Assembly (NCBI GenBank): GCA_025331445.1
Contig: JAIWNE010000134.1
Coordinates: 1-64,000 of the forward strand
DNA: 64,000 nucleotides
Origin: Blakeslea trispora
Lineage: Eukaryota; Mucoromycota; Mucoromycetes; Mucorales; Choanephoraceae
Reading direction: 5' to 3'
The notes below the pieces were generated by a model. That model was not told the origin of the DNA. It was given only the letters and a program-made list of their open reading frames with translations, and searched no databases. Shown piece after piece: positions 1 to 11,241 of the stretch. The position numbers were made by a program, and so were the translations under genes. Numbering within the stretch: position 1 is the stretch's first letter; every line of letters starts with the position of its first letter.

Positions 1-420
1 AAGAATCTTCATGACAGCACTATCAACAAGCGACATGTTTGGCAGCGTAAAGAAAGCAAAAGCCAAGGCTAGAGCAGATGTGACCGAAACAAGCAATACG
101 TTCGATATTCCAAACACAATTGTCGCTCTCAAGTTTGGCGAAGATGCAAGATGCCCAATGACCATGATGCCCATGATAGCAGAGCCACCTAAGAAACTCG
201 TGAGCGCCATAATGGATCCGTGTAACCTTGGTCTTTTGTCAACCACCAAACTCCACAAAGGACACGCAATTGATTGGACAAAAGGAGCAATGGCGAGAAC
301 GAACCCGATTTGATCTGAAGAGAAGTGAAGCACTTCGCTATAATAAAGCGGCAAATAAGGAGGAGCTGCTGACAATAAAGCAAAAATAGCAATATACAAC
401 AGTTTGCATATGAGGTACAT
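1..420 (-). CDS. MFS-type transporter, N-terminal part (gene runs off the window)
   Basis: An open frame runs from an ATG at 420 down to base 1 without a stop, so about 140 N-terminal residues are present and the rest lies outside. An in-frame stop sits just upstream of the ATG, which supports this start. The protein is strongly hydrophobic with at least four membrane segments: residues about 1-20, then 37-60, 68-90 and 100-125. A short loop with a VVDKRPRLHG motif follows the second helix and matches the conserved loop 2-3 of the major facilitator superfamily (MFS_1-like branch). The substrate cannot be told. The opposite strand is also open here, but that frame gives a lysine-rich, non-membrane peptide and is a shadow. 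Confidence 0.7.
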   Translation of the reverse strand, partial: MYLICKLLYIAIFALLSAAPPYLPLYYSEVLHFSSDQIGFVLAIAPFVQSIACPLWSLVVDKRPRLHGSIMALTSFLGGSAIMGIMVIGHLASSPNLRATIVFGISNVLLVSVTSALALAFAFFTLPNMSLVDSAVMKIL

Positions 421-630
421 AATATAGTCTATTCAAAGAAAAGAGCTGAAAAAAAAAAAGAAGAACACGGAAAAAAAGAAGATGGCATCTTTTTATAGCC
501 ACAGATAGATAATTGTAAATATAAAGAATAAAGTCGGTTTCACTAGAAACTGGGAGAAAGGTACGTTTCATATATTTTGTGGAAAAAAAGCAAACCTAAA
601 TGAAGGTTGCTCAAACAAACAGCATCTATG

Positions 631-2121
631 TTATTTTCCCATTAAGTCTCTTATCAAGTCAATCAAGGTACAGCATGTCATAATCAGATTGGCTTCAAGT
701 AAATCACATCGATCCTTTTCAACTTGGTTGAGTATATCTAAATCTATCGAGAATGTACCAAGCTCTTTACTCAAATAGGCCATGTTACTGCTATTGAATT
801 CAGCAATAAGCTTCCAGCGTCTACATGTTTTGTGAGTATGATTGTCGTGGTCGTCTTCATCATTGTCACTATCACTATCAATAAAGCCCTCGCTCTGAGC
901 TGTATCCATGTTCTTGACTCCCTTCCTCTTCTGCTTTGTTTTTTTTGTTGGCGAGTCCTTCTGGCACAAGAGCAGCTCTTTTAGTTCTTTTCTCTTTTCA
1001 GGCTTAGTGAGTTTAATTTCACAGGTGAAATCATAGGATAGAAGACTGGGTCGTTTCCAGCGCATACGTGAGCCATGAAACCATGACTCGTACTCGAATA
1101 GAACATTAGACCGCGAGCTCTTAATTAGCTCTTGAGAGTGTATATTGTCTGTGGCAGGTATATTTTTTAAGTTTGGTATATGAGGTTGTGCAATGTCCAT
1201 GATTGTACTGTTTTTGTAGTCGCCGGTTTCAATCGTGATCTCTTTCTGGAAAGCCCGGCGGCGTGCTTCCGCCACTTTTATGCCTTGACCATCATTGTGA
1301 TTACTGTACAACATACTTTGAAATCCCCAAGTGTAAGAGTAAGGTTGTATTTTTCGATAAGTCATCACTTCTTCTTGACTTTTATCAGCATGATCGATCT
1401 GCAGAAATATGTTATGCTGATTTGGTTTTAAGATGCTTGCCTTTTTAAAGTTATAGGCAATGACATTGTTTGTTATCAAAGACTTTTTTGCACTGTTACA
1501 AACCGAGATTTTGTTTTGGTGCAAAAGGAATGATGACACAATGCCACCATGGGTTGAAAGAAGTGCTGCTGCTGCTGCTACCACTTGTGCTGCATTTCTT
1601 GCACTACTTGTAGTTGTCAATGTGCTTGTCTTGGCAACGCTATTATCATACGATACGGGTATGGGAGGAAGCAAATCAGGTATGATATCCTCATGGTGAT
1701 GGCTTGCAAATGTCTGCGTTGTTGGCGCCGATTGGCTAAGAAGAAAAGAAGTGATTTTTCTGTCTATCTGAGATTTGTAAGCTTTACCGGCTGCTGAAGT
1801 GGTCTTTGGTGAAAGAGGTGGTGACTCTATAGGTGTGTTCGGAGAATAATATATCTCGTTGTCTGTAGTAGCGTAAGTAGTGGCTGTATTGGTAGTAGCA
1901 GAAGAGCTTGCTGTATTGGAGCGACGAACTGTAACAATGTCTTTTCGCTGAAAATATCTACTTGTGTAAGAATCGATTGTCATGCGACTACTTCTACTGC
2001 CCTGACGCCTGGCTGTAATAATCGTAGGTGGCGTTTCATCATAGGCATTTGGTTTGTCATAAATGGGGACATTTTCAATTGCGTCAGGTTTTTGAAGGAT
2101 GAGATTGCTAGTTTTTGACAT
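631..2121 (-). CDS. Uncharacterised Ser/Thr-rich protein, 496 aa
   Basis: A single uninterrupted 496-codon frame; I do not recognise the family. Residues about 1-200 are low-complexity (Ser, Thr, Ala, basic patches) and look disordered. A folded-looking part starts near residue 225 (SILKPNQHNIFLQID) and continues through an aromatic and basic block (SWFHGSRMRWKRPSLLSYD). It is interrupted by an acidic and basic linker (KKTKQKRK, then a run rich in D, E, S and H) and ends in RRWKLIAEFNSSNMAYLSKE plus a Leu-rich tail. The alternation of Trp/Arg strands with a linker recalls tubby-C-terminal-like fungal proteins, but that is only an impression. The basic cluster could be a nuclear localisation signal. 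The gene is intronless, and downstream of it lies the MFS gene on the same strand. Confidence 0.75.
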   Translation of the reverse strand: MSKTSNLILQKPDAIENVPIYDKPNAYDETPPTIITARRQGSRSSRMTIDSYTSRYFQRKDIVTVRRSNTASSSATTNTATTYATTDNEIYYSPNTPIESPPLSPKTTSAAGKAYKSQIDRKITSFLLSQSAPTTQTFASHHHEDIIPDLLPPIPVSYDNSVAKTSTLTTTSSARNAAQVVAAAAALLSTHGGIVSSFLLHQNKISVCNSAKKSLITNNVIAYNFKKASILKPNQHNIFLQIDHADKSQEEVMTYRKIQPYSYTWGFQSMLYSNHNDGQGIKVAEARRRAFQKEITIETGDYKNSTIMDIAQPHIPNLKNIPATDNIHSQELIKSSRSNVLFEYESWFHGSRMRWKRPSLLSYDFTCEIKLTKPEKRKELKELLLCQKDSPTKKTKQKRKGVKNMDTAQSEGFIDSDSDNDEDDHDNHTHKTCRRWKLIAEFNSSNMAYLSKELGTFSIDLDILNQVEKDRCDLLEANLIMTCCTLIDLIRDLMGK

Positions 2122-4163
2122 GACTAGAGAAATGCAAAGAGCTTAAGGGAAAAAGGCAAAAGAAATGGTTTGTATATTATCTGCAGATTTATTTCAATTT
2201 TTGTTTTTGCTTTTTCATGGAAAACGGCAATTTGCATGCAAAAGGAAAAGGGTAGGCATGACATATGCTCTGAATCTAAATAAACAAAAAAGCAAATGCA
2301 CCAATCTGTTAGTTTCATTTCTTTTTGGTGTATGATTCTGTTGCATTTTTGTTAAAGCAAAGTTTTGGTTTGTATTACATTTCTTCTTCATTTCAAAAAG
2401 TAGACTCAAAGACAAGCTGAACTCGACTATAGCACAGCTAAAAAGAGATTATAGTTATTATGTGTACTACACTTGTTTGTGTATCATAACCTTTTAGAGG
2501 TGATAAAAGGGCTACTCTTTTCTTTTTGGCATAGTAATTTTATTACATCAACCATTTGAGTACAAATAGAATTAATCTTACCTGACGTGATTTCTTCTTT
2601 TCAGTATTTCGCTTCTTTCCTTTTAACTTGAAAATATGTCGTTTACATTAGACGCTTTGGTCAAATATTTTGATTGTTATTTTGGGCATGCATCACATAA
2701 TCTTACTGCAGTAAAATCCAATCAAGTTAATTTGTATGTAATCTGACTGCTTGTCTTAAGGGAAAGGTTAAATTCCAAGGGCAAAAGACAATTTCATGTT
2801 GTTAAAAACGACAGCCCTGTCAGCTATGAAAGCAAAAAGCTTCAGGTTTAATATATAATTGCTTGCTCAAGTTTATGTATCATGGAATAAACTATTTGTT
2901 CAGAAACCAATCTCTTTTCAAGCCAATGAAAGCTGTTAGATTCAGATAATAGTACAAGAACACAAACAAATCGCAATAAAGTGTTTTAAGAGAGGAAGCA
3001 TAAAGTCTCTAAACTATGCTAAACATATTATATAACTCATAACAATCCTGTTTATTTGTTTGTTGGTTTTGATAAAGAGGCAATGGTTAAACAACCAGAT
3101 TTTATTCTTTGTCACACAACACAATCCCAAGCAATGATTCTGTCATATTTGGAGAGGAAGAAAGGGTGATGTTAAGGTGGGACAAAGACAACACACAAAA
3201 ATGAAATACTTTTGATTCAGTATTCAAATGGTGTACCACACAAACTCAATTAATAGAGAGAAAAATGTGGATGGCTGGTATAAAATAACGCGTTCAAGAT
3301 CAGACAGACTACCCTTTCACGCTAAAAGAATTCAGACAATTAGAGTTGAATTGTACGCCAAGACATAGTGCATAATAGATTTCACACAATGTGTGTCGCG
3401 TACTTTTGTTTCATTTTGATGTTTTAAAATCTTGCTTCAGTCATATTGAATTACAAAGCGAATGTAATTGGGTATATGATTCATTTTGCAATTAGACTGA
3501 ATTTACTGAGAAAGAAAACCAAAGGCTACCTTCCAATTCATTCAGCTGCAAAAGTAATAGCCGCTTGTTGATGCTAGTGAGAATAAACTGCTTAAAATAG
3601 AAAGACAAGTAGTAAACTACTCAAACTTGCTATACTTTTTTAACGAAACAGTCTAGCATTTTTGTTTCTCAAAAAATATCTGTTTACAACAAGCAAATTT
3701 GGATGCAGTCTCCAAAACAACAATGTATGCTATCCTTCGCATAATGCTCCATCTTTGATCCTTGTTCTCAATAAAGAGCTTTGGCGGTGTGGTTCCTTTT
3801 TATATGTTATCTAGTCAAAAAAGGAACAGTTGAATTTCTCAGTAACAGTTACTGAGATGTAGGAGTAAATCGCTACTTTGCAGCTTTCCATTAATTCAAT
3901 TACAAGATTTAATGCTTATCGAACTGTAAAGACAAAGTATGTTATTGCTTGTAACCAATGATTGATAATTATACTTTTTTTTTTCAGTCAGATCATATCT
4001 TGTACCCTGTGTTGAGGGGGTCCTTTAATTTATTTATAAATAAAAAAGATGCATATACAGATATCTGCTGATAGACAAAGTGGGAAAAGAGAGATATGTC
4101 AGCTAAATGATAATGTGATGAAAGGAAAAAAAGTTGGTAATAGTTGTACTAAAAAAAGACAGC
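2122..4163. other. Intergenic spacer, 2 kb
   Basis: A+T-rich sequence with no reading frame, splice pattern, tRNA box or inverted repeat that I could support. Short open stretches here lack coding character. It includes the 5' flank of the 496-aa gene and the 3' flank of RPS3. Confidence 0.6.
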
Positions 4164-5395
4164 TTAGGCTTCAACGGGCTCAGCAGTAGCAGGAGCAGGT
4201 CTGAAGTCTTGAGCAGAGGGCTCAAGGATAGGAGTTTCATCCTTAGGCTCGAGGATGGTAACGATATCAGGAAGAGTTTGCTTGGGACCGTTACGGCCGG
4301 TAGGGTCGCTGTCCAACATGATCTTGACCTTGATACCCAAGACACCTTGACGCAAATCAACGTGACGAACGGCAGTAGTAATGAATTCACGGGCAGGGTT
4401 ACCAGAGTGAATCATGAAACCATCGGCGAACTTCATGGCCTTAGCACGAGCAGCACGGACCTTACCAGAGACAACAACTTCACAACCCTTAGCACCAGAT
4501 TCCATAACGAAACGGACAACACCGTAACAGGCACTGAAGAAGAGAAAATGAATACTTTGTTACATCTCGATCCTAATTCTCTCACTTACCGACGGACAGC
4601 CAAACCATTAAGGAGCTTGAACTTAACAGATTCACATTGAGCAATAGCACAGAGACCACGGTTTTGGACACGTTCGGCGTAGAGCTCAACAGCATTTTCG
4701 GGGAACTTGAAACGCTTTTGAACAAGGGTGGTCAATTCACGAATACGACGACCCTTTTCACCGAGAACCTTTTGGGTGTGAGTGGCACGGATGATAATTC
4801 TATTTAATGCAAAAATCAATATGTTGCGCCTTTTGACATGCCTTAAAAAATCTTACTCAGTACGAGCAGGAGTGACACGGACTTCAACACCAGCATAACC
4901 TTCTTCAGCAAGCTCACGAGTAAAAAATTCGTTCAATTCAGCATAGAAGACACCGTCAGCGACCTATATAATGAATAACAATCAATGATACAGTGCTCTG
5001 TTGTTTAGATCAAAAGCTGTCAGGTGAATTATAAGATGGGGCGAAGTAAAGAAACCGGAGATGAGCAAACTGATTGATGGGTCATATTTATGTTGTTGTG
5101 AATGCAGATCTGGATAAATCTCGGAAGAGCATATGGCCCATCTGGATGTATTTACTTGTGCACAAAAACTCATGCGCATGAGCATCTCTCGTCGCTCATC
5201 TCAATGGTGAATGCATTAAAGAAGTTTTGGTGTAGGCGGTTTGATAAAAAAGAATAAAATGTGATCTCAACTTACGAACTACAAAAGCCAGGAAGAAAAA
5301 AAATGTCTCGTTAATCAATCCATCCATTCACGCTTCATTCATCCTTTGTATTCTCGATCCATTACCTTTCTCTTCTTGGAAATTTGAGCAGCCAT
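4164..5395 (-). CDS. RPS3: 40S ribosomal protein S3 (uS3), five exons
   Basis: Small-subunit ribosomal protein at the mRNA entry channel. Exons (minus strand): 5395-5366, 5278-5276, 4963-4857, 4799-4590, 4533-4164. They sum to 720 nt, giving 239 residues, which is normal for eukaryotic S3. The N-terminus is [10 protein letters not shown] then F, then [14 protein letters not shown]. The KH-type core shows [13 protein letters not shown] (GxxG loop) and the C-terminal domain has [12 protein letters not shown]. Exons 1 and 3 join in frame but lack the Phe found at this place in S3 proteins. A TTC triplet flanked by a good acceptor (TTTTGTAG) and donor (GTAAGT) in the intervening 402 bp supplies it as a 3-nt exon. 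The C-terminal tail is Pro/Glu/Ala-rich. A long open frame on the opposite strand over the last exon is a shadow of the biased codon use. Confidence 0.95.
5276..5278 (-). other. RPS3: 3-nt micro-exon (TTC, Phe11) of RPS3
   Basis: TTC lies between an acceptor ending GTAG (5282-5279) and a donor GTAAG (5275-5271). Including it restores the Phe between Lys10 and Val12 that eukaryotic S3 proteins carry. Skipping it leaves the frame intact and removes only that residue. The flanking introns are 87 nt (5365-5279) and 312 nt (5275-4964). Confidence 0.75.
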
Positions 5396-6662
5396 GGACA
5401 TATCTGTGGTTACTTTTCTTTAAAAGGGAGGGATGTATGAATTTGGCAGCTTTGCCTGCTAGTTTAGCGTCTGGGCTGCACGGGAGGAGGGGGGGGTAGA
5501 AAATTTGGGGGGTGAGGATTCTGCTCAGAACTTGCCGCTTTGTCAAATTGGGTAACTTATCGTCGGACCCTCAAGACCCGATCCGAACATTTATTGCATT
5601 AGGATCTGTCATTAAAAACCTCAAGAGCTACAACATGAAAAGTTTTGTTTTTAGAGATCTATTCAAGTGCTTTTACTCTGTTCTATTTAAGTTTGCTTAA
5701 GACACAATGGCCAGATCTTTATGGTGTCGGTGCTATTGTTTTACGAAAGAGTATATAAGCTCCATTCCATGCTTCTTTTTGTGATTAAACAGCTTTAATT
5801 TAAGCAATTTAAAAAAAAAAAGGCTTCGCAGAAACATTATTCATCACGAATATAGTGAGAGGGATACCAAGCATTGGCGTTAGAGATGCTTTTAGCTAAG
5901 GCAAATTAGTTGAAGTTGACTTTTCTGTTGTTACTATGTTACTCTCAACTTGTATTTGAAGTAATTTAACAAATCAAGAAAGTAAGCTTCAGCATACAAT
6001 GAGTGTCATGAGCGACACGTTTAAAATGATTCAGCTTGGCAAGTATTGCTTTGTTTACTAGTGTCATACAAGCGAAATTAAATCGCTTGATTTCATAGCT
6101 GAAGTGCTACTAAATCTAGTGCACTCTTACACTGCATTTACTTTCAGGGTATTGTGCTAGATACAACCAGGTAAGTAACAGCAGTAGAAAGGGACATAAA
6201 AAAATTAGCAAATATTTTGTGTTTTTTTTCATTTAAACTAAAGTATGTATTTTTTTTTCTTAAAATCCTAAGAGATTTGGGGTTTGCGCCATTTAAGTTT
6301 GCAATGCCATTGTTTGAAGATGCAACTAAACGATGAAGATTAAGTCTCTTACCATGCAAGCTACCGCCTATCGAGAACGCCTAGCATATAATGAAGAATC
6401 CGAAAGTTTCCAATACATAATTGTACTAACCTGATGTTAAGCATTGCATACACATCCACAGGAGGAAATTTCAATTGATATTTTTAGTTTCTTAAGGCCA
6501 CAATAAAAAGTAGTTAGTAGGTTTAAGAGAAGAAGGACAAAAAAGTCAGATAAATTGTCAAAACAATCTAAACTTTATTTCTGACTTAAAACCAACTATT
6601 TTTAAGAAAACACTAAAAGCTGCATTTCTTTATTCTCCTTTCTTTTTATTATACAAGTCAGA
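5396..6662. other. Intergenic spacer with the RPS3 promoter side
   Basis: Contains the upstream flank of RPS3, including a G-rich run at 5489-5515, and then A+T-rich sequence. Short open stretches at 5512-5700 (+) and 6144-6359 (-) have no recognisable motif and I do not call them. Nothing else is visible. Confidence 0.5.
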
Positions 6663-6878
6663 ATGTCTATCACCACTAAGCCCAACCAAAACCAGCAGAC
6701 TCTGCTTGACTCTGATGTGCTCGCAATAAACGAGCGGCGGCTACGTGAAGAAATTGCTGCTCTGAAAAAAGAAGAACAAAAGCTAAGAGAGAAGGATGAA
6801 AAACTCAGACATGATATTGAAGTTATTCATGAAAAGCGAAATGTTGCTGCTGCCACAGGAAGTCTAGGCGAAGACTAG
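6663..6878 (+). CDS. Small coiled-coil protein, 71 aa
   Basis: A compact intronless frame preceded by a pyrimidine-rich leader (about 6626-6650) and followed by an AATAAA-like signal (6904-6909). Residues about 24-60 form a strongly heptad-like, charged helix (REEIAALKKEEQKLREKDEK), with short polar ends. No family is recognised. Length and composition would fit a small scaffold or complex subunit. It could instead be one exon of a longer gene, but no convincing partner exon was found nearby. Confidence 0.5.
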   Translation: MSITTKPNQNQQTLLDSDVLAINERRLREEIAALKKEEQKLREKDEKLRHDIEVIHEKRNVAAATGSLGED

Positions 6879-7907
6879 TACAAATATTTTATGCTGTTCT
6901 ATTGAATAAAATTGGCCAAAAATTTTAGCAACAACAATACTAATACTAACAACCAAGAGCTTGACTTTTATGCTTGTTTATTCATCATAACAGAGAAAAA
7001 TCAGGAGCAAGGTCGATCGTACAAAGGTTAATTTAATCGAAAATTAAAATTTTAATTTCAACACTGCCAACCTTGATAACCTTTTAATAGAAGAAAAGAG
7101 TGGAAAGAATGCATCACTCTATCAACCATTGTTGACGCATGCTTTAGCGAAGGTCTTTCGGGTCAAGTTGTTATAAATACAAATATAAAATCAGATGTAG
7201 AGCTAAAAAAAAAAGTTCTTGCACAGATATTGGATGCTCATAGTTACTTCTAAATCTTTTCACAATCCAATGGGGCTTCAATCAAATCATCATAAACACA
7301 ATATATCGCCTTCTCTACATCTCAATAAATCCAAAAAAAACATTATGTAATCATGGTAACATACAGTCCCATTCTATTATTCAGTAAGTGTACAGAGAAA
7401 GCACAAAACTGTATACTGACTAGCTAAATAGCATGATGTGTATAGACAGTAGTTCTATGTAAGCGTCTTTCAAACACTTGAACGATAGTTATTCGATATA
7501 TCCAGATTATCAACACTAGGAGGTAACAATTTTCTATTCTTTTATTTGATATGACTTTGACAAGGAGATCAATGCTCACCATTTATTTCTGGAAGCTGAG
7601 TAAAGAAAGACTGTTTTCAATTGGGCAAATCAATTTGGAAAAGCCAGTACAACTGCGGAGTCTGATGATAGAACAGAAACAAAACAAAACAAATTTTTTT
7701 TACATCTATTTTTTTTGAAGCTGTAATTGCTCTTCTCTTTATCTCTTCCACTTTCTTCTCCCCTTTTTCTTTTTAGACTTTAAAAAGAACTATCTTTGGT
7801 TGGCATAAATCCAAAGCTCTTTTTCTTCTTCACAAATCATTTTCGCCTTTCTGTCCATTCTCTATTTGCTTTTGCATACATCCCTTTACTAGAAAGAAGA
7901 ATAATAA
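6879..7907. other. Spacer and EF-3 promoter/leader
   Basis: A+T-rich, without genes. The last 180 bases before the EF-3 start form a pyrimidine-rich tract (CT-rich runs at 7730-7775 and 7815-7860), typical of strongly expressed fungal genes. No other signal could be supported. Confidence 0.4.
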
Positions 7908-10900
7908 ATGATGGTTTCCGCTACCAGTGAACAAGCAACTATGGTTGCTGACCTTCTTAGCAAGATCAATACTGCACCTACTTCTGAAGAAGTAGAAAAA
8001 GCTGCTCAAGAGCTTGCTAAGCTTGTTCAATCCAAAGGTATGATCATGATAAAGACATATGGCATCATCGACAAATTCCTCGCTTCTATCAAAAACAAGA
8101 AGTCTGGTTTGGAGCGTGAAGGTGGTCTTATCGGTTTCAACGCTATGGAAGAAGTTATGACACATGAGATTGAGCCCTTGTTAATTCAACACTTGGAGGT
8201 CTTTTTGGATCTTTATGCTGATAAGGGCGCTGTTGTTCAAGAAGCTGCCCAAACTGCTTCTCGTACTTTGGTTGACATGATCCCCCCTGAGGCTACCAAA
8301 TCTGTTTTGCCTATTTTGCTTAGAGGTATGGGCTACAACAGCAGCAGCTCGAAGAAGTGGCAAACCAAGATTGGTGCTTTGAAGCTTTTGGAACGTTTCA
8401 CCGAAAGAGCCCCTGAACAAATTGGTGAATGCTTGCCTGAGATCATTCCTGCCGTCTCTGACTGTCTTGCTGATACCAAGAAGGAAGTAGCTACTGTTGC
8501 TGAAAAGTCTATGTTGAAGGTATGCTCTGTCGGTGGTAATCCAGATATCCATCGTCATTTGAAGGACCTTGTATTGTGTATGGGTAACCCTCAACATGTT
8601 CCTGACACAATTGAAAAGCTTGCTCAAACCACCTTTGTCGCTGAAGTCAACGGTCCTACTTTAGCCATTATGGTCCCTCTTTTAACTCGTGCATTGAATG
8701 AGCGCTCCACCACCCTTTTGCGTCAAACTGTTGTGATTACCGACAACTTGTGTAAGCTTGTTCGTGATCCTCGCACTGCTGCTCAATTTTTGCCTCAATT
8801 GTATCCTGGTATTGATCGTCAAGCTGAAACTGCTGCTTTTCCTGAAATCCGTGTTCTTGCTAACAAGGCTAAGCAAACGCTAATCGCTGCTGGTGGTGCT
8901 AATGAAAAGCCTGCTGAAGCTACTGATGTTTCTATAGAAGAGGCTACCGCTTCTTTCAAGAAAGCTGCTACTAAGGTTCAGGGCTTCCTTGATTCTTTCT
9001 TCCTTCCTTATATCAACTACCTTGGTGTTATGGCCGCCGATCTTGCTCGCCAAGAAGTTTTCTTGAAGGAAACTTGGACCACAACTTTTACACCTTATTT
9101 GAAGGCTTTTATTATGAAATCTGACATTGGTGTTGTTATCGATGGTGCCTTTAACGAGATCCATGAATTGTACAAGAAACGTAACCCAGAGGTAGATGAC
9201 AGTGCAATTGATGAACAAGAAGGCGAAGAAATCTGTAATGTTCAAGACTTCTCTCTTGCTTATGGCACTCGTCTCTTGTTAAGCCACACCCGCCTTAAGT
9301 TGCATCGTGGTCAGCGTTATGGTCTTTGTGGTCAAAACGGTGCTGGTAAGAGTACATTGATGAACGCTATCCATAATGGCAAAGTCGAAGGCTTTCCTTC
9401 CAAGGATCAAGTTCGTACTGCTTTGGTAGACTATAACTCTAATGCCGCTGATACTTCTTTGAAGATTGTTGATTATGTTGCTGCTGATCCCTCATTGAAG
9501 GATTTACCCCGTGAAGAAATCGAAAAGTCTCTTCGTACTGTTGGATTTGATGACGCACGTTTAGAAATGTCTGCTTCTGCTCTTTCTGGTGGTTGGAAGA
9601 TGAAGCTTGAACTTGCTCGTGCTATTCTTACAAAGGCTGACATTCTCTTGCTGGATGAACCTACTAACCATTTGGACGTTGACAACATTAAATGGCTTGA
9701 GGACTATTTGAACGCTCAAAGTCAAGTTACCTGCCTTATTGTTTCTCACGACTCTGGTTTCTTGGATAACGTCTGTACGCAGATCCTTCACTACGAAAAG
9801 AAGAAACTTCGTTTGTACCATGGTAATCTCTCTGCTTTTGTCGAGGTTTATCCTGCTGCTCGTACATATTATACATTGGATGCTTCTACTGTCGAATTTA
9901 CTTTCCCTAAGCCATCTGTTCTACAAGGTGTTAGATCCAACACTAAAGCCATTCTTAAGATGACAGACTGTACCTTTACTTATCCTGGCAACAAGAATCC
10001 ATCACTTATGAATGCTAGTGCTTCTCTCTCTCTTTCATCTCGTGTTGCTGTTGTTGGTCCTAACGGTGCTGGTAAATCTACCATGATCAAGCTCTTGACT
10101 GGTGAAACAATCCCTCAAACTGGTGTTGTTTGGCGTCATCCTGCTCTGCGTATTGGTTATGTTGCTCAACATGCCTTCCATCACTTGGAGCAACATCTTG
10201 AAAAGACTCCTACTGATTACTTGCAATGGCGTTACTCTACTGGTGAAGACAAGGAAGTAGCCGAAAAGGAAACTCGTGTCTGGTCCGACGAAGAAAAGGC
10301 ACAAATGGAGAAGATGATCTCTGTCAATGGTGAAGAACGCCAAATCGAAGCTTTGCTGGGCCGTACCAAGCTCAAGAAGACATTCCAGTATGAAATCAAG
10401 TGGAAGAACAAGCTTCACAAGTTCAACAGTTGGTTCTCTCGTGAAAAGTTGCTTGAATTAGGTTTCCAAAAACTGGTTCAACAATTCGACGACAAGGAAG
10501 CTTCTCGTGAAGGTCTTTTGTATCGTGATTTGAGCATGCCTCATATTCGCCAGCACTTTGCTGATATTGGTCTTGATCCTGATATTGCTCAGTACACCAA
10601 GATGGGTGCTCTTTCTGGTGGTCAAAAGGTCAAGGTTGTTATTGCTGCTGCTATGTGGAATAACTGTCACATGTTAGTTCTTGATGAACCTACTAACTTC
10701 TTGGATCGTGAAGCTTTGGGTGGTCTTGCCACTGCTATTCGTAAATGGGATGGTGCCGTTGTCATGATTTCTCACAGTACAGAATTTGTTGATGCCTTGT
10801 GTCCTGAAAGCTGGAAGTTGATTGCTGGTAAGCTTTACAAGAGTGGTGTTTCTGCTGTTGAAGATGAGACCAAGATTGATGAAGAAAAGGTCAAGGCTAA

Positions 10901-11024
10901 GATTTCAAAGAAGAAGAAGAAGACCAGAAATGAATTGAAGCTTCAAGAAGAACGTCGTCGTGCTCGCCATCTCAAGTGGTTGATCGAAGGTGGTACTAAA
11001 GAACCCGATACTGAAAGTGATTAA
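7908..11024 (+). CDS. TEF3: Translation elongation factor 3 (EF-3), ABC-F-like ATPase
   Basis: Intronless, 1038 residues, the normal size of fungal EF-3. EF-3 is the ribosome-bound ATPase that promotes E-site tRNA release during elongation. N-terminal HEAT-like repeats span about 1-320 and a four-helix region about 330-410, followed by two ABC domains. ABC1: Walker A GQNGAGKST near residue 475, signature LSGGWKMKLELA near 557, Walker B ILLLDEPTNHLD near 578. ABC2: Walker A GPNGAGKST near 716, a chromodomain-like insertion about 765-885, signature LSGGQKVKVVIA near 900, Walker B LVLDEPTNFLD near 921. The C-terminus is a Lys/Arg-rich tail. Two adjacent ATG codons begin the frame; either could start it. 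Codon use is strongly biased (GGT, GCT, AAG), as expected for high expression. Confidence 0.98.
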   Translation: MMVSATSEQATMVADLLSKINTAPTSEEVEKAAQELAKLVQSKGMIMIKTYGIIDKFLASIKNKKSGLEREGGLIGFNAMEEVMTHEIEPLLIQHLEVFLDLYADKGAVVQEAAQTASRTLVDMIPPEATKSVLPILLRGMGYNSSSSKKWQTKIGALKLLERFTERAPEQIGECLPEIIPAVSDCLADTKKEVATVAEKSMLKVCSVGGNPDIHRHLKDLVLCMGNPQHVPDTIEKLAQTTFVAEVNGPTLAIMVPLLTRALNERSTTLLRQTVVITDNLCKLVRDPRTAAQFLPQLYPGIDRQAETAAFPEIRVLANKAKQTLIAAGGANEKPAEATDVSIEEATASFKKAATKVQGFLDSFFLPYINYLGVMAADLARQEVFLKETWTTTFTPYLKAFIMKSDIGVVIDGAFNEIHELYKKRNPEVDDSAIDEQEGEEICNVQDFSLAYGTRLLLSHTRLKLHRGQRYGLCGQNGAGKSTLMNAIHNGKVEGFPSKDQVRTALVDYNSNAADTSLKIVDYVAADPSLKDLPREEIEKSLRTVGFDDARLEMSASALSGGWKMKLELARAILTKADILLLDEPTNHLDVDNIKWLEDYLNAQSQVTCLIVSHDSGFLDNVCTQILHYEKKKLRLYHGNLSAFVEVYPAARTYYTLDASTVEFTFPKPSVLQGVRSNTKAILKMTDCTFTYPGNKNPSLMNASASLSLSSRVAVVGPNGAGKSTMIKLLTGETIPQTGVVWRHPALRIGYVAQHAFHHLEQHLEKTPTDYLQWRYSTGEDKEVAEKETRVWSDEEKAQMEKMISVNGEERQIEALLGRTKLKKTFQYEIKWKNKLHKFNSWFSREKLLELGFQKLVQQFDDKEASREGLLYRDLSMPHIRQHFADIGLDPDIAQYTKMGALSGGQKVKVVIAAAMWNNCHMLVLDEPTNFLDREALGGLATAIRKWDGAVVMISHSTEFVDALCPESWKLIAGKLYKSGVSAVEDETKIDEEKVKAKISKKKKKTRNELKLQEERRRARHLKWLIEGGTKEPDTESD

Positions 11025-11241
11025 GAGATTTTGTCGCCTATTCGACCCATACACATATATATCAACATCATCAACTGCAATCAAAGTGTTATTTTCGATA
11101 ATTTATACACCTGTTTAACTTCATTATCATTTATTTTTTGCATTACATAGAAATCAGATTAATAAATAGAACTAGTCTTATATTTCTTTTGGTTCTTGAT
11201 TGCTTAGATACAAAACAGTTTAAGTTTTTTATTTATTTATT

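Noticed and set aside
11..313. Plus-strand 100-codon frame at the window start
   Set aside because: The minus strand gives a coherent multi-helix transporter; this frame is its shadow.
4134..4640. Plus-strand open frame of 168 codons over the last RPS3 exons
   Set aside because: It is antisense to highly biased codons of RPS3, has no family motifs and crosses an RPS3 intron.
4964..5275. Possible box C/D snoRNA in the long RPS3 intron
   Set aside because: A C-box-like GAGATGA and a CTGA occur, but they are about 170 nt apart with no terminal stem or matching C'/D' pair.
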